A stretch of DNA of 64,000 nucleotides from Roseovarius sp. (GCA_027493545.1 JAOSKR010000002.1:558001-622000); one strand, 5' to 3'; positions 51,395 to 61,719 are shown, counted from the first letter of the stretch. Notes: generated by a model from the sequence alone, not told the origin. Numbers and translations: made by a program.

Positions 51395-53401
51395 GTGCAC
51401 TACAGACGCGAGATCGACGGGCTGCGCGCCGTGGCCGTGCTGCCGGTCATCCTGTTTCATGCCGGGCTGACCTTCTGGAGCGGCGGCTATATCGGCGTCG
51501 ATGTGTTCTTCGTCATCTCCGGCTATCTGATCACCACCATCCTGATCGAGCAGCGGGTGCGCGGCATCTATTCGGTGCTGAACTTCTACGAGCGCCGCGC
51601 GCGGCGCATCCTGCCGGCGCTCTTCGTGGTGCTGCTGGCGTGCATTCCCTTCGCGTGGATGTGGCTGCCGCCCTATCCGCTGGAAGATTTCGCGCGCTCC
51701 ATGGCCTTTGCCGCGCTCTTCATCTCGAACGTGCATTTCCTCGAGCACGGCGGCTATTTCGATCTCAATGCCGAGCTGCGCCCGCTCCTGCACACCTGGA
51801 GCCTGGCCGTCGAGGAGCAGTATTACCTGCTTTTCCCGCTGGTGCTTTTCACGCTGGGAATGTTTCGCCGGCGCAAGTTCCTGATCATCTTCGCGCTGCT
51901 GGCGCTGGCGTCGCTGGCGGTGGCGGAATGGGGCTGGCGCAAGTATCCCGACGAGAATTTCTATTTCACCCCGTCGCGGTTGTGGGAACTGCTGGCGGGT
52001 TCGATCTGCGCCGTGATCCTGTTTCGCCGCCAGGTGATGCGCAACGAATTGCTGGCGGGGCTGGGCCTGGCGCTGATCCTTTTCGCATCGGTGTGGTTCG
52101 ACGCGGCGATGCCGTTTCCGTCGGTCTGGGCGCTGGTGCCGGTGCTGGGCACCTGCCTGATCATCCTCTTTGCCGACGGCACGACCTGGACCGCTCGCCT
52201 TCTGTCGCTCAGGCCGGTGGTGGGGGTGGGGCTGATCAGTTATTCGGCCTATCTGTGGCACCAGCCGCTCTTTGCCTTCGCGCGCATCCGCGGCGCCGGC
52301 GAGGTCGCCCCCTGGGTGATGGCGGCGCTGGTGGTGTTGTCGCTGGCGCTGGCCTGGGCGAGCTGGCGGTTCGTGGAGCAACCCTTTCGCGGGCACGCGC
52401 CGCTGGTGCTGCCTGGCCGTCGCGGCCTCTTTGGTGCCAGTGCCGCGGGTATCGTGGTGATCGCCGCGGCCGGGTTCTGGACGATGACCGAGGAGGGTTT
52501 CGAAAGCCGGCTCGATATCGACTCCTCGCCATTCCTGGCGCGGCTTTACCACGAAACCACCTTTCACGCTACCGCCGAACGGCTCTGCATCGGGGACAAG
52601 GGCAAGGATCTGCGCGACCTTTGTGTCGCCTACGCGCCTGAGAATCCCGAGCGCCGGATCGCCATTCTCGGCGACAGCCATTCACGGGTGCTGGTACCGG
52701 CTTTCGAGAAAATCGCCGAGACCCGCGCCGCCACCGTCGTGCTGGGCGACCAACCCGGCTGCCCGCCGCTGGTGGGCGTGTGGCTGATCCGCGGAGGCGA
52801 GGCGGCGCGGAGCTGTCACGATTCGGCCGCGCATTTTGCCGCGCAGGTGGTGGAGAGTGGCACAGACACGGTGGTGCTGGCGGCCCGCTGGGCGATGTAC
52901 GCCACCGGCTTTTACGGCAATCACGACTGGCGCACCGCCGTTACCACCGATCCCGATCGGACGTTCATCACCGAGGCGGAGCGGCTGGATGAGCTGGAAA
53001 AGGGATTGCGCCGAACGGTGGAGTTTTACCGCGAGAAGGGCATCGACGTGATCCTCTTTGCCCAGATCCCCGAACAGCGCCAGATCCCCAGCATCCTGGT
53101 GCAGAACGCGATGCTGATGGGGCTCGACGACGCCGCCGCGCGGGGCATGTTCGTGCGCAGCTTCGTGCCGCGGGCCGACAACGACCGGCTGCACGCGGGC
53201 GCGCGCGGGGTGCTGCAGCGGGTGGCCGACACCATGGATGTGCCGCTGGTGATGCCCGACCCGGTCTTTGCCGAGGGCGATCATTATATCTGGCTGCGCG
53301 GGGACGATTCGCTCTATCTCGACGACGACCACCTTTCGGAGGTGGGCGCCCGCAGCCTCGCGCCGCTGATGGTCGAGGCGCTGGAGGAACTGCACGGCTG
53401 A
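51395..53401 (+). CDS. OafA-type acyltransferase with SGNH domain
   Basis: An intact protein of 668 residues. The membrane acyltransferase_3 domain (about 1-350) starts YRREIDGLRAVAVLPVILFH and has IGVDVFFVISGYLI, FYERRARRILPALF, HTWSLAVEEQYYLLFPLVLF and SYSAYLWHQPLFAF. A periplasmic SGNH domain follows with Ser in RRIAILGDSHSRVLVPAFE and the closing Asp-His in YLDDDHLSEVGARSLAP. It O-acylates an envelope polysaccharide. GTG 51395 is chosen because GAGAGGGCAGG precedes it and the family starts there; longer forms would include the repeat. Confidence 0.88.
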   Translation: MHYRREIDGLRAVAVLPVILFHAGLTFWSGGYIGVDVFFVISGYLITTILIEQRVRGIYSVLNFYERRARRILPALFVVLLACIPFAWMWLPPYPLEDFARSMAFAALFISNVHFLEHGGYFDLNAELRPLLHTWSLAVEEQYYLLFPLVLFTLGMFRRRKFLIIFALLALASLAVAEWGWRKYPDENFYFTPSRLWELLAGSICAVILFRRQVMRNELLAGLGLALILFASVWFDAAMPFPSVWALVPVLGTCLIILFADGTTWTARLLSLRPVVGVGLISYSAYLWHQPLFAFARIRGAGEVAPWVMAALVVLSLALAWASWRFVEQPFRGHAPLVLPGRRGLFGASAAGIVVIAAAGFWTMTEEGFESRLDIDSSPFLARLYHETTFHATAERLCIGDKGKDLRDLCVAYAPENPERRIAILGDSHSRVLVPAFEKIAETRAATVVLGDQPGCPPLVGVWLIRGGEAARSCHDSAAHFAAQVVESGTDTVVLAARWAMYATGFYGNHDWRTAVTTDPDRTFITEAERLDELEKGLRRTVEFYREKGIDVILFAQIPEQRQIPSILVQNAMLMGLDDAAARGMFVRSFVPRADNDRLHAGARGVLQRVADTMDVPLVMPDPVFAEGDHYIWLRGDDSLYLDDDHLSEVGARSLAPLMVEALEELHG

Positions 53402-53481
53402 TGGCGCCGGGGGCAGGGCCCAAGGTTCAGGCCGGGGCGGCTGGTGTCATTGCGCATCGCGCCAGATCGGGTTCACTCCCG

Positions 53482-53541
53482 CCCCGGGCCTGACCCGGGG
53501 CCTTTCTTGCCGGTTGGGCGAGGCCCGGGTCAGGCCCGGGG
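53482..53541. repeat. 20-bp near-perfect inverted repeat
   Basis: CCCCGGGCCTGACCCGGG(G)CC and GGCCCGGGTCAGGCCCGGGG are reverse complements separated by about 19 bases. The structure lies between convergent acyltransferase and TetR genes and could terminate both transcripts. Confidence 0.7.
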
Positions 53542-53576
53542 CGCGCGCGGGTGTTTCCGATTGAGCCCGACACAGG

Positions 53577-54194
53577 CTATTCGTCGGGCGCGATCAGCCC
53601 CAGCCCGCGCAGGTAGATGCCGATCCCGGTCTCGAGCAGTTCCTCGGGCGGAAACGGGCTTTGGGTGCCGGGCGAGTTGCGGGCGAAAAGTTCGACCACG
53701 CCGTGAGAGAGCGCCCAGACATGGGCCGAGAACATCGCCGGCGGCGGGCGCTTTTCGGGCGGAATGTGACGGCTGAGCCCTTCGGCGGCGCGTTCCAGCA
53801 CCGCGCGGGCGCGGGCGGCGATGGCGGCCAGTTCGGGCGTGCGGTTGACCGAGATTCCGCTTTCGAACATGGCGATGTAGTGGCCCGGATAGCGGCGGGC
53901 GAAAGCCAGATAGGCCCGGCCGGTCGCCTCGAAACTGGCCAGCGCCGAGGGCTGGCCCTGATCAAAGGCGTATTGCATCACGTCGGTGAAGATCGCATAG
54001 CCCTGACGGGCGGCCTCGGCGATGAGGTCCTCGCGGCCGGCGAAATGGCGGTAGACGGCGGCCGGCGTCACCCCTGCGCGCTTGGCGGCTTCCGAGAGCG
54101 CGAACCCGGTGGGTCCGCGTTCCTCGATCAGCGCGAGCGCGGCCTCCACCAGCGCCTTGCGCAGGTTGCCGTGATGATAGCCTCGCTTAGCCAT
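53577..54194 (-). CDS. TetR-family transcriptional regulator
   Basis: A 205-residue repressor. The N-terminal helix-turn-helix GYHHGNLRKALVEAALALIE, GFALSEAAKRAGVTPAAVYR and HFAGREDLIAEAARQGY is complete; the C-terminal helical ligand domain includes PGHYIAMFESGISVNRTPEL and a TetR_C-type WALSHGVVELFARNSPG. Start ATG 54194 (MAKRGYHHGN) is the family start. No obvious target gene is adjacent: metA lies upstream on the same strand, 177 bp away. Confidence 0.88.
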   Translation of the reverse strand: MAKRGYHHGNLRKALVEAALALIEERGPTGFALSEAAKRAGVTPAAVYRHFAGREDLIAEAARQGYAIFTDVMQYAFDQGQPSALASFEATGRAYLAFARRYPGHYIAMFESGISVNRTPELAAIAARARAVLERAAEGLSRHIPPEKRPPPAMFSAHVWALSHGVVELFARNSPGTQSPFPPEELLETGIGIYLRGLGLIAPDE

Positions 54195-54370
54195 CCCGGA
54201 TGTCCGGGGCGGGTTGGGCGACAGCGCCCGGCGGGACTGTGGCGGCGACACGGCCGCGCCGCGTCGCCTGCCCGAAGGCGTCGATTGACAGCCCCATATG
54301 CCTGTCTCCGTTCATTTCGCGGACACTATGCAGGCCCGGGCCGGCGCGCGCAATCGCGCCCGCCGCCGCC

Positions 54371-55315
54371 TCAGCCGCGCAGATCGGTGCGCTCGATCCC
54401 GATCCGGGCGAGGTCGAAAGGCGTGGTCTGGTAGATTTCCGACAGCCAGTTGCCGTAAAGCAGGTGCGCATGGCTGCGCCAGCGGTTGAGCGGTGCCCGC
54501 GTGGGGTCGTCGCCCGGGTAGTAGTTGCAGGGCACGTTGATCGGCGTGCCGGCGGCGATGTCGCGGTCGTATTCCTGTTTCAGCGTGTCGCTGTCGTATT
54601 CGAGGTGGTTGAAGATGTAGAGCGCGCGGTGGGCGGCATCCTCGACCAGGCAGGGGCCGACCTCGTCGCTGTGAAGCAGGATGGTCAGATCCGGCACGGC
54701 GTCGATCTCGGACTTGCGCATCTCGGTCCAGCGGCTGACGGGAATGACGCAATCGTCGGAAAACCCGCGCAGATAGGGCGAGGCCGGCGCCATGTTGCGG
54801 TGGCGGAAGCAGCCGAACGCCTTGGCCGCCAGCATGTGCTTTTCGATGCCGTGGAAGTGGTTGAGCATCGCCATCCCGCCCCAGCAGACGCCGAAGGTCG
54901 AATGGACATGGGTCTGGGTCCAGTCGAATACCGCGCGCAGTTCGTCCCAGTAGGTGACGGCGTCAAATTCGAGATGCTCGATCGGCGCGCCGGTGACGAT
55001 CAGCCCGTCGAATTTCTCGCCTGTCGCCGCGACTTCGGCGAAGGGGCGATAGAAGCTCTCCATGTGTTCGGGCGAGGTGTTGCGCGGGGTGTGCTCGCTC
55101 ATGCGAAGCAGTTCCAGCTCGATCTGCAAGGGCGTGGCGCCGATGAGGCGGGCGAACTGGGTCTCGGTCTGGATCTTCCTGGGCATCAGGTTCAAGAGCC
55201 CGATCCGGAGCGGGCGGATGTCCTGGCGCGCCGCCTGATCCGCGCGCATGACCATCACGCCCTCGCGGTGCAGGACCTCGAAGGCGGGCAGGTTCGGCGG
55301 AATCTTGATCGGCAT
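54371..55315 (-). CDS. metA: Homoserine O-acetyl/succinyltransferase MetA
   Basis: Acylates homoserine, the first committed step of methionine synthesis; 314 residues and intact. Catalytic Cys is in [20 protein letters not shown] and His-Glu residues are in [19 protein letters not shown]. The acyl-donor position reads [17 protein letters not shown]: Glu follows Ile, as in enzymes that use acetyl-CoA (E. coli MetA, a succinyltransferase, has Gly there). I therefore predict acetyl-CoA. It lies 31 bp downstream of the ATPase gene. Confidence 0.9.
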   Translation of the reverse strand: MPIKIPPNLPAFEVLHREGVMVMRADQAARQDIRPLRIGLLNLMPRKIQTETQFARLIGATPLQIELELLRMSEHTPRNTSPEHMESFYRPFAEVAATGEKFDGLIVTGAPIEHLEFDAVTYWDELRAVFDWTQTHVHSTFGVCWGGMAMLNHFHGIEKHMLAAKAFGCFRHRNMAPASPYLRGFSDDCVIPVSRWTEMRKSEIDAVPDLTILLHSDEVGPCLVEDAAHRALYIFNHLEYDSDTLKQEYDRDIAAGTPINVPCNYYPGDDPTRAPLNRWRSHAHLLYGNWLSEIYQTTPFDLARIGIERTDLRG

Positions 55316-55346
55316 GCGGGGTCTTTCCTGGGCTGATGCTGCGGGG

Positions 55347-56207
55347 TCATTCCCGCCGGTCGAGCGCGCGGGCGACAAGCGCCTCGAAATCGGTGGCCGA
55401 GGCGACGGCGGCGACCTCGTCGGCGGTGACCGCAAGCCCCCATTTCGCCATCGCCTCGTAACGCGGGGTGCGGTGGGCGAGCGCGCGGGCATAGGTCCAG
55501 CGGATGAAGTCGTCGGGGTTGACGTCGGCCTCTTTGCAGTTGTTTTTGCGCAGATATTCACTCCACGCCTCGTCGAGGAATTCGGGCTGGTAGCACATCG
55601 GCTTGGGCGCCCGGTCGAAGCGGCGGATCAGTTCGGCGGTGTGCGCGGCACTGCCGCGGATGTAGATCAGCAGGCAGTGGCGCGCGAGCTCTGTCAGCAG
55701 CGGGTCGGAGGGGTCGTCGCCATCGACCCATTCGCAGATCGACCCACCGGTATCGCAGATGAAATGCGGGTAGCCGTAGAGCGCCTCGGCGCGCTCGATG
55801 AAATGGGCGGTGTCCATGAGCGCGGAAATCTCGGCGCGGCGGAACTGTTCCTGCCGGCGGCGGAACTCGGGCATGGGCAGGCCGCCCTTTTCGGGATCGC
55901 CCGGCTTGCCCAGATAGGTCGAGACCGGCGAGAGGTTGTGAAACGAGATGTTGGAGCCGATATAGATCGAATCCGACAGCAGCAGATCGCGCAGGAACGG
56001 CACCTTCATGGCGTGCGCCTTGGCATTGTCGGTGATGAACTCGCCCATGTAGCGGGTGCCGATGCGGTAGTCGATCGAGTAGTGAAACCACTGTCCGCTG
56101 CCGCGCAGCAGGTTCGACAGATAGGTCTTGCCCAGCCCCGACATGCCGTAGACCAGCACCCGCTTGCGCGGGGCGCCGTACCAGTCTTTTGCGGTCTCGT
56201 GGATCAT
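55347..56207 (-). CDS. P-loop ATPase of unknown function, next to metA
   Basis: A 286-residue protein. The P-loop [20 protein letters not shown] is near residue 18. Other stretches are [34 protein letters not shown] and [20 protein letters not shown], which suggest a P-loop kinase-like fold. I do not recognise a named family. It lies 31 bp upstream of metA on the same strand and is probably cotranscribed. Start ATG 56207 ([11 protein letters not shown]). Confidence 0.78.
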   Translation of the reverse strand: MIHETAKDWYGAPRKRVLVYGMSGLGKTYLSNLLRGSGQWFHYSIDYRIGTRYMGEFITDNAKAHAMKVPFLRDLLLSDSIYIGSNISFHNLSPVSTYLGKPGDPEKGGLPMPEFRRRQEQFRRAEISALMDTAHFIERAEALYGYPHFICDTGGSICEWVDGDDPSDPLLTELARHCLLIYIRGSAAHTAELIRRFDRAPKPMCYQPEFLDEAWSEYLRKNNCKEADVNPDDFIRWTYARALAHRTPRYEAMAKWGLAVTADEVAAVASATDFEALVARALDRRE

Positions 56208-56351
56208 CTCGCCGTCCTTTCCCGCCGGTTTGGTAGCCAGAGCCGGGCCGGGGGTCAAACGCCAAAGCGCGAAAGGGCGGGAAAATCCCCCGCCACGTCA
56301 CGACCGCGCGGCTAGGTCAGCGTATCCGTCTTCGCCGCCCGATCGCCACCC

Positions 56352-57251
56352 TCAACCGGCGCGGATCGTGCGTCTGCGGGTTTCGGTCCAGATATTGAGG
56401 TAGTTGGCCCCGAAAATCAGCGCGGCGCCGGCGATCACGAACGCATCGACAGGCTCGGCGAATACCATCAGCCCGACGATCGCAATCACCGGCAGGCGCA
56501 GGAAATCGACCGGCATGACCAGCGCCGCCGGCGCAATCGACAGCGCGGAGGTCAGGCACAGATGCGCCCCGAGCCCGCCCAGCGCGATCAGCGTCAGCCA
56601 TGGCAGTGCTGCCGTCGAGGGCAATGCGATGTCGCCATCGGCCCCGGCGCAGACAAGGCCGAAAACCGACTGCAGCAGCGTCATCCAGAACAGGATGCAG
56701 GTCAGTGTCTCGGTGCGCGTGAGCCGCTTGGTGAAGATCGCCGATCCGGCAAAGCCGACCGCCGCCGCCGCCGCCGAGAGCGTGCCGATATTGATCGTCT
56801 CGGCACTGGGCCGGGTGACGATCAGGATGCCGACAAAGCCCGCGAGCGCCGCCAGCACGCGCATCCGCGTCAGCCGTTCGCCCAGGAAAACGGGCGAGAG
56901 CACCAGCACCCACAGCGGCGAGGTGAATTCGAGCGCGAAGACCTGCGCCAGCGGGATCACCGTGATGGCGTAGAACCACAGGTTCTGGCCGGTAAAGTGG
57001 ACGATGTTGCGCCCCAGATGCAGATGCGGGCTGCGCGAGGTCACCTGACGCAGCGTGCCCGCCGCCCGTGCCACCGCCACCAGGAGCACGAAGCCGATCA
57101 TGCTGCGATACATCATGATTTCAAAAGTATCGAGCTCGATGCTCACCAGCCGCCCGGCCACCGCCATCGCCGAAAAGGACGCCACCGCGCCCAGCATCCA
57201 GGCGGCGGCGCGCAGTACCGGCACGGTGTCGGGCAGGGCGGGCGCGCTCAT
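56352..57251 (-). CDS. EamA/DMT-family membrane transporter
   Basis: A 299-residue intact transporter with ten helices in two EamA repeats (first repeat AAWMLGAVASFSAMAVAGRL, ALEFTSPLWVLVLSPVFLGE; second repeat ALGGLGAHLCLTSALSIAPA, VFAEPVDAFVIAGAALIFGA). Substrates in the family are metabolites such as amino acids. ATG 57251 overlaps the stop of the upstream acyltransferase by four bases (ATGA), so the two are coupled. Confidence 0.88.
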   Translation of the reverse strand: MSAPALPDTVPVLRAAAWMLGAVASFSAMAVAGRLVSIELDTFEIMMYRSMIGFVLLVAVARAAGTLRQVTSRSPHLHLGRNIVHFTGQNLWFYAITVIPLAQVFALEFTSPLWVLVLSPVFLGERLTRMRVLAALAGFVGILIVTRPSAETINIGTLSAAAAAVGFAGSAIFTKRLTRTETLTCILFWMTLLQSVFGLVCAGADGDIALPSTAALPWLTLIALGGLGAHLCLTSALSIAPAALVMPVDFLRLPVIAIVGLMVFAEPVDAFVIAGAALIFGANYLNIWTETRRRTIRAG

Positions 57252-58342
57252 CGGACCGGACCTGATGGCGGGGCCGGCATCATCGCGCCGCGTCTCGGCT
57301 GGCCGAAGAGACGTACCCCGACCCGGTTGAAGGGGTATTCCACCAGGCTGTAGGTGATGATCGAAATCGCCGCCGTCACCAAGAAGGCCGCGGCAAAGAA
57401 GAGCAGCGCCACGCGGGCTTCCTCGGGCCAGAGGCCGGCGACGAGATGGATGGCGAACGGGTGCAGCAGGTAGAGGCTGTAGCTGATCGACCCCAAGAGC
57501 AGCACCGGCCGCCAGCACAGAAATCCGCGATGCCCGGCGCCGCCGGGACGAACGGCGATCAGCGCCGCCGTGGCCAGCCCCAGGATCGCGGCGTTGAACC
57601 CGGTATCTGTGCCAAGGCCGACGGCGAAAAGCGCGGCCGCGCCCCAGGTCGCGCGCCGGCACCATTGCACACCGCGGCGCTGGGCGGGCGCGCGCATCCG
57701 TTCGGCCAGCGCGCCGAGATAGAAGTAGGCGCCGTAGGTGAGCGGCAGGAAATGGTCGGCATGCGGCGGCAGCCACAGGTGGCTGCCCGCCCGGGTCAGT
57801 CCCGAGACGAGAAGCAGCGCGACCAGCGCCGCCGCGACCCGTCGCGGCGCGCCCGGGATCGGCAGCAGCAGCGGCATGAGCGCGTACCAGAACACCTCGA
57901 TCGGGATCGACCATTCCAGCCCGATCAGCGAGTTCGCGACACGGGCGTCCCACGCGCTGAAAAAACTGATGTGCATCAGATAATTATAGAGGTCCGGCGC
58001 GCTGTCATAGAGGGTCATCCAGTAGGGACGGGGCAGCACGCCGCCGAGGATCAACACAAAGACCGTGGTGACCACGAGATAATAAAGCGGCGCGATGCGC
58101 AGCAGGCGGCGGGCGAAATAGGGCCGGAAGGCGCCGGCCGACCGATAGGTGCGGGCGATGGAAAAGCCCGAGATGACAAAGAAGATCTGCACCCCGAACT
58201 TGCCGTTGTCGGTGACGATCCCGCCCAGCGTGCCGAAATCGCGCAGCGCGGCGGTATGAATGACGATGACCATCGTTGCCGCAATGCAGCGCAGGCCGGT
58301 AATGAAATCGGTGTCGCCGTAGGAACGGACCAGGTAGCTCAT
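57248..58342 (-). CDS. Acyltransferase_3 (OafA-type) membrane protein
   Basis: A 364-residue intact protein with only the membrane acyltransferase domain and about ten helices. It begins DTDFITGLRCIAATMVIVIH with the family R and H, then FGVQIFFVISGFSIARTY and RPYFARRLLRIAPLYYLVVT; later EWSIPIEVFWYALMPLLLPI and SYSLYLLHPFAIHLVAG appear. It lacks the SGNH domain found in the other two acyltransferases of this window. It probably modifies a surface glycan or lipid. Confidence 0.88.
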   Translation of the reverse strand: MSYLVRSYGDTDFITGLRCIAATMVIVIHTAALRDFGTLGGIVTDNGKFGVQIFFVISGFSIARTYRSAGAFRPYFARRLLRIAPLYYLVVTTVFVLILGGVLPRPYWMTLYDSAPDLYNYLMHISFFSAWDARVANSLIGLEWSIPIEVFWYALMPLLLPIPGAPRRVAAALVALLLVSGLTRAGSHLWLPPHADHFLPLTYGAYFYLGALAERMRAPAQRRGVQWCRRATWGAAALFAVGLGTDTGFNAAILGLATAALIAVRPGGAGHRGFLCWRPVLLLGSISYSLYLLHPFAIHLVAGLWPEEARVALLFFAAAFLVTAAISIITYSLVEYPFNRVGVRLFGQPRRGAMMPAPPSGPVR

Positions 58343-58391
58343 GGCTCAGTTCCGCCGCCGGTGTCTGATCCTGGTGCCGGTCATTCCCGGG

Positions 58392-59958
58392 TCATTCCCA
58401 TTCGATGGTGCCCGGCGGCTTGGAGGTGATGTCGTAGGTCACCCGGTTGATGCCGCGAACCTCGTTGATGATGCGGGTGGCGGTTTCGCCAAGGAATTCG
58501 TGGCTGAAGGGATAGAAATCGGCGGTCATCCCGTCGACCGACGTGACCGCGCGCAGCGCGCAGGCATAATCATAGGTGCGCCCGTCGCCCATCACGCCCA
58601 CCGTGCGCACCGGCAGGATCGCGACGAAGGCCTGCCAGATCTCGTCGTAAAGGCCATGCCGGCGGATCTGGTCGATGAAGACCGCATCGGCCTTGCGCAG
58701 GATGGCAAGCTTTTCGCGGGTGATCTCGCCGGGGCAGCGGATGGCGAGGCCGGGGCCCGGAAACGGGTGCCGGCCGATGAAGCCCTCGGGCAGGCCCAGC
58801 TCGCGCCCCAGCGCGCGGACCTCGTCCTTGAAGAGCTCGCGCAACGGCTCGACCAGCTTGAGCCCCATCTTTTCCGGCAGCCCGCCGACATTGTGATGGC
58901 TCTTGATGGTGACCGACGGCCCGCCCGAAAAGCTGACCGATTCGATCACGTCGGGATAGAGCGTGCCCTGCGCGAGGAAGGCGGCGTTGCCGACCTCGTC
59001 GGCGTGTTTCTGGAACACGTCGATGAACAGGCGACCTATGGTCTTTCTCTTTTCCTCCGGGTCGCTTACGCCCTCAAGCTCACCCAGGAAAAGCTCCGAT
59101 TCGTCGGCGTGTATCAGGGGGATGTTGTAATGGTCGCGAAACATCGTCACGACCTCGTCGGCCTCGCCCTGGCGCAAAAGCCCGTGATCGACGAAGACGC
59201 AGGTCAGCTGTTCGCCCACCGCCTCGTGGATGAGCACCGCCGCCACCGAGCTGTCGACCCCGCCCGAAAGCCCGCAGATGACCCGGCCGTCGCCCACCTG
59301 GGCACGGATTTTGGCGATCGCCTCGTCGCGGTAGGCGGCCATGGTCCAGTCGCCCTTGAACCCCGCGAGACGCACGAAATTGGCGTAAAGCGTACGTCCG
59401 GCGGGGGTATGGTGAACCTCGGGGTGGAACTGCACGGCATAGAAGCGTCGCGCGGGATCGGCGGTCACGGCAAAGGGCGCCCCGGGCGAGGTGGCGTAGA
59501 CGGCAAAACCCGGCGCCAGCGCGGCAACGTGGTCGCCGTGGCTCATCCACACCTGTTCGCGGTCGTCGTCGCCCGAAAACCACCCCTCGAGCAGATCGAG
59601 CGCCGCGCCCGAGGGACGGATATGGGCGCGGCCGAACTCGGCGGTGCCGTCGCCGCGCCCGACCCGGCCGCCCAGCATCTGCATCATCACCTGCTGGCCG
59701 TAGCAGATGCCCAGGACCGGCACGCCAAGCTCGAAGACCGCGCGCGGCGGGCGCGGCGCATCCGCGTCGAGCACCGAGGCCGGCCCCCGACAGAATCACC
59801 GCGCGGGGGCGGAAATCGCGCAGGAACGCCTCGGTGACCGTCTGATAGGGGTGGATTTCGCAATAGACGTTCAGTTCGCGCAGGCGGCGGGCGATGAGCT
59901 GTGTCACCTGGCTGCCGAAGTCGACGATCAAGAGGCGGTCATGGGCGGTGTTTTTCAT
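58392..59958 (-). CDS. guaA: GMP synthase (glutamine-hydrolysing; one frameshift)
   Basis: Converts XMP to GMP using glutamine; about 522 residues. The glutamine amidotransferase part begins [20 protein letters not shown] and has the catalytic Cys in [18 protein letters not shown] and the His-Glu in [14 protein letters not shown]. The PP-loop is [20 protein letters not shown]; the C-terminus contains [18 protein letters not shown] and ends [18 protein letters not shown]. The frame breaks in the C run 59787-59791 (two bases missing), after ILSG and before [13 protein letters not shown]. Essential in most bacteria, so probably a sequence error. Confidence 0.94.
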
Positions 59959-60171
59959 GGTCGCCCTCTACCCCGGCGACCCTGTCGTTGCAAGCCGGGG
60001 CGAGGGGTGGGCGCGGGGCGCGGGTGCGGGAGGGATGCGTGAAAATCATCGCCGTAATGTCGGTTTTGGCCACGCAAGGGCGCAAATCCGCAGCGGGTGT
60101 GCGCGCTCTGACGATAGAACCGTTGGAAAACGGCCCTCAGGGGTCGCCCAGGGGATCAAGGAGATCTGTTG

Positions 60172-61716
60172 ATGAGCGAAGCAGCCACCCGCAAACGAAG
60201 CCGCGGCGGCGGCGGGGCCGCGCGCCGGGCCGAGCGCAGCGCGGTCAGCGTCGAGACGGCGAAATACATCGAGCGCAACATTCCGCTCTTCGAGGTCCTG
60301 AACGACGAGGCGCTCGGGATCATCGAGGAAAACGCCGAGACGCTGTTGCAGGAAGTTGGCGTCAGCTTCGTGCAGAACCCCGGCGCGCTGGACCGCTGGC
60401 GCGCCGCCGGTGCCGACGTCAGTGGCGAGCGCGTCCGCCTGCCGCGCGGACTGGCGCGCGAACTGGTCCGCACCGCGCCCGGCGAATATACCCAGCACGC
60501 CCGCAACCCGGCGCGCAACGTCGTCATCGGCGGGCGCAACATGGTCTGCGCCCCGGTTTACGGGCCGCCCTTCGTGCGCGATCTCGACGGCGGCCGGCGC
60601 TATGCCACGATGGCCGATTTCGAGAATTTCGTGAAACTCGGCTACATGTCGAAATGGCTGCACCACTCGGGCGGCACGGTGTGCGAGCCCACCGACATCG
60701 CCGTCAACAAGCGCCACCTCGACATGATCCGGGCGCACATGACGCTTTCGGACAAGCCCTTCATGGGCTCGGTCACCGATCCGTCGCGCGCGCGCGACAG
60801 CGTCGAGATGTGCGAGATCCTGTTCGGCAAGGAGTTCGTGCAGGCAAACACGGTGATGACCTCGCTGATCAACATCAACTCGCCGATGACCTTCGACGAG
60901 GTGATGATGGAGGCGCTGGAAATCTACGCCTCGAACAACCAGGCCTGCATCGTCTCGCCCTTCATCGTAGGCGGCGCGATGGCGCCGGTCACGGTCGCCG
61001 GGACGCTGACCCAAGTGCTGGCCGAGGTGCTGGCCGGCATCGCCTATTCGCAACTCGTCCGCCCCGGCGCGCCGGTCATCTTCGGCGCCTTCGTGACCTC
61101 GATCGACATGAACTCGGGCGCCCCCACCTTCGGCACGCCCGAGGCGGCGCAGATCACCTATGGCGCGGGTCAGCTGGCGCGCCGGCTGGGGCTGCCGTAC
61201 CGCTCGGCGGGGGCCTTCACCGGCTCCAAGCTGCCCGACGCGCAGGCCGCCTACGAAAGTGCCAACAGCCTCAACATGGGGCTGCTGTCTGGCGTGAACT
61301 TCATGCTGCACGCCTGCGGCTGGCTCGAGGGCGGGCTGGTGTCGAGCTACGAGAAATTCGTCATGGACGCCGACCAGCTGGGGGTGCTGCACCATTTCGC
61401 CCGCGGTATCGACATGTCCGAGACCGGCCAGGCGATGGACGCGATCCGCGAGGTCGGCCCCGGCGGGCACTATCTGGGCTGCGCCCACACCCGGGAGCAT
61501 TTCAAGTCGGCGTTCTGGCGCACCGATCTTCTGGATTACAAACCCTTCGAGCAATGGTTCGAGGAGGGCGAGCGCGACTCGACGACGCTGGCGGCGGCGC
61601 GGGTCAGGCGGCAGCTCGAGACCTATGTGGCGCCGCCACTCGATCCGGGCATCAGGGAGGCGCTCGACGCCTACGTGGCCGGGAAGAAGGCGTCGATGCC
61701 CGACGCCTTCAGCTGA
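60172..61716 (+). CDS. MttB-family corrinoid methyltransferase without pyrrolysine
   Basis: A 514-residue intact protein of the trimethylamine methyltransferase (MttB) superfamily. Features are ENAETLLQEVGVSFVQNPGA, MSKWLHHSGGTVCEPTDIAV, IININSPMTFDEVMMEALEI and FNMLHACGWLEGGL-like VNFMLHACGWLEGGLVSSYE. The frame is free of in-frame TAG, so there is no pyrrolysine. Such non-Pyl members demethylate quaternary amines (glycine betaine, for instance) by transferring the methyl group to a corrinoid protein. No corrinoid protein gene is adjacent. ATG 60172 follows AAGGAGATCTGTTG. Confidence 0.88.
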   Translation: MSEAATRKRSRGGGGAARRAERSAVSVETAKYIERNIPLFEVLNDEALGIIEENAETLLQEVGVSFVQNPGALDRWRAAGADVSGERVRLPRGLARELVRTAPGEYTQHARNPARNVVIGGRNMVCAPVYGPPFVRDLDGGRRYATMADFENFVKLGYMSKWLHHSGGTVCEPTDIAVNKRHLDMIRAHMTLSDKPFMGSVTDPSRARDSVEMCEILFGKEFVQANTVMTSLININSPMTFDEVMMEALEIYASNNQACIVSPFIVGGAMAPVTVAGTLTQVLAEVLAGIAYSQLVRPGAPVIFGAFVTSIDMNSGAPTFGTPEAAQITYGAGQLARRLGLPYRSAGAFTGSKLPDAQAAYESANSLNMGLLSGVNFMLHACGWLEGGLVSSYEKFVMDADQLGVLHHFARGIDMSETGQAMDAIREVGPGGHYLGCAHTREHFKSAFWRTDLLDYKPFEQWFEEGERDSTTLAAARVRRQLETYVAPPLDPGIREALDAYVAGKKASMPDAFS

Positions 61717-61719
61717 CCC

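Noticed and set aside
55316..55346. SAM-II riboswitch upstream of metA, common in alphaproteobacteria
   Set aside because: Only 31 bp separate metA from the upstream gene, and I found no SAM-II-like pseudoknot there or before the ATPase gene.
60172..61716. Possible pyrrolysine codon in the MttB-family gene
   Set aside because: The frame is uninterrupted, with no in-frame TAG.
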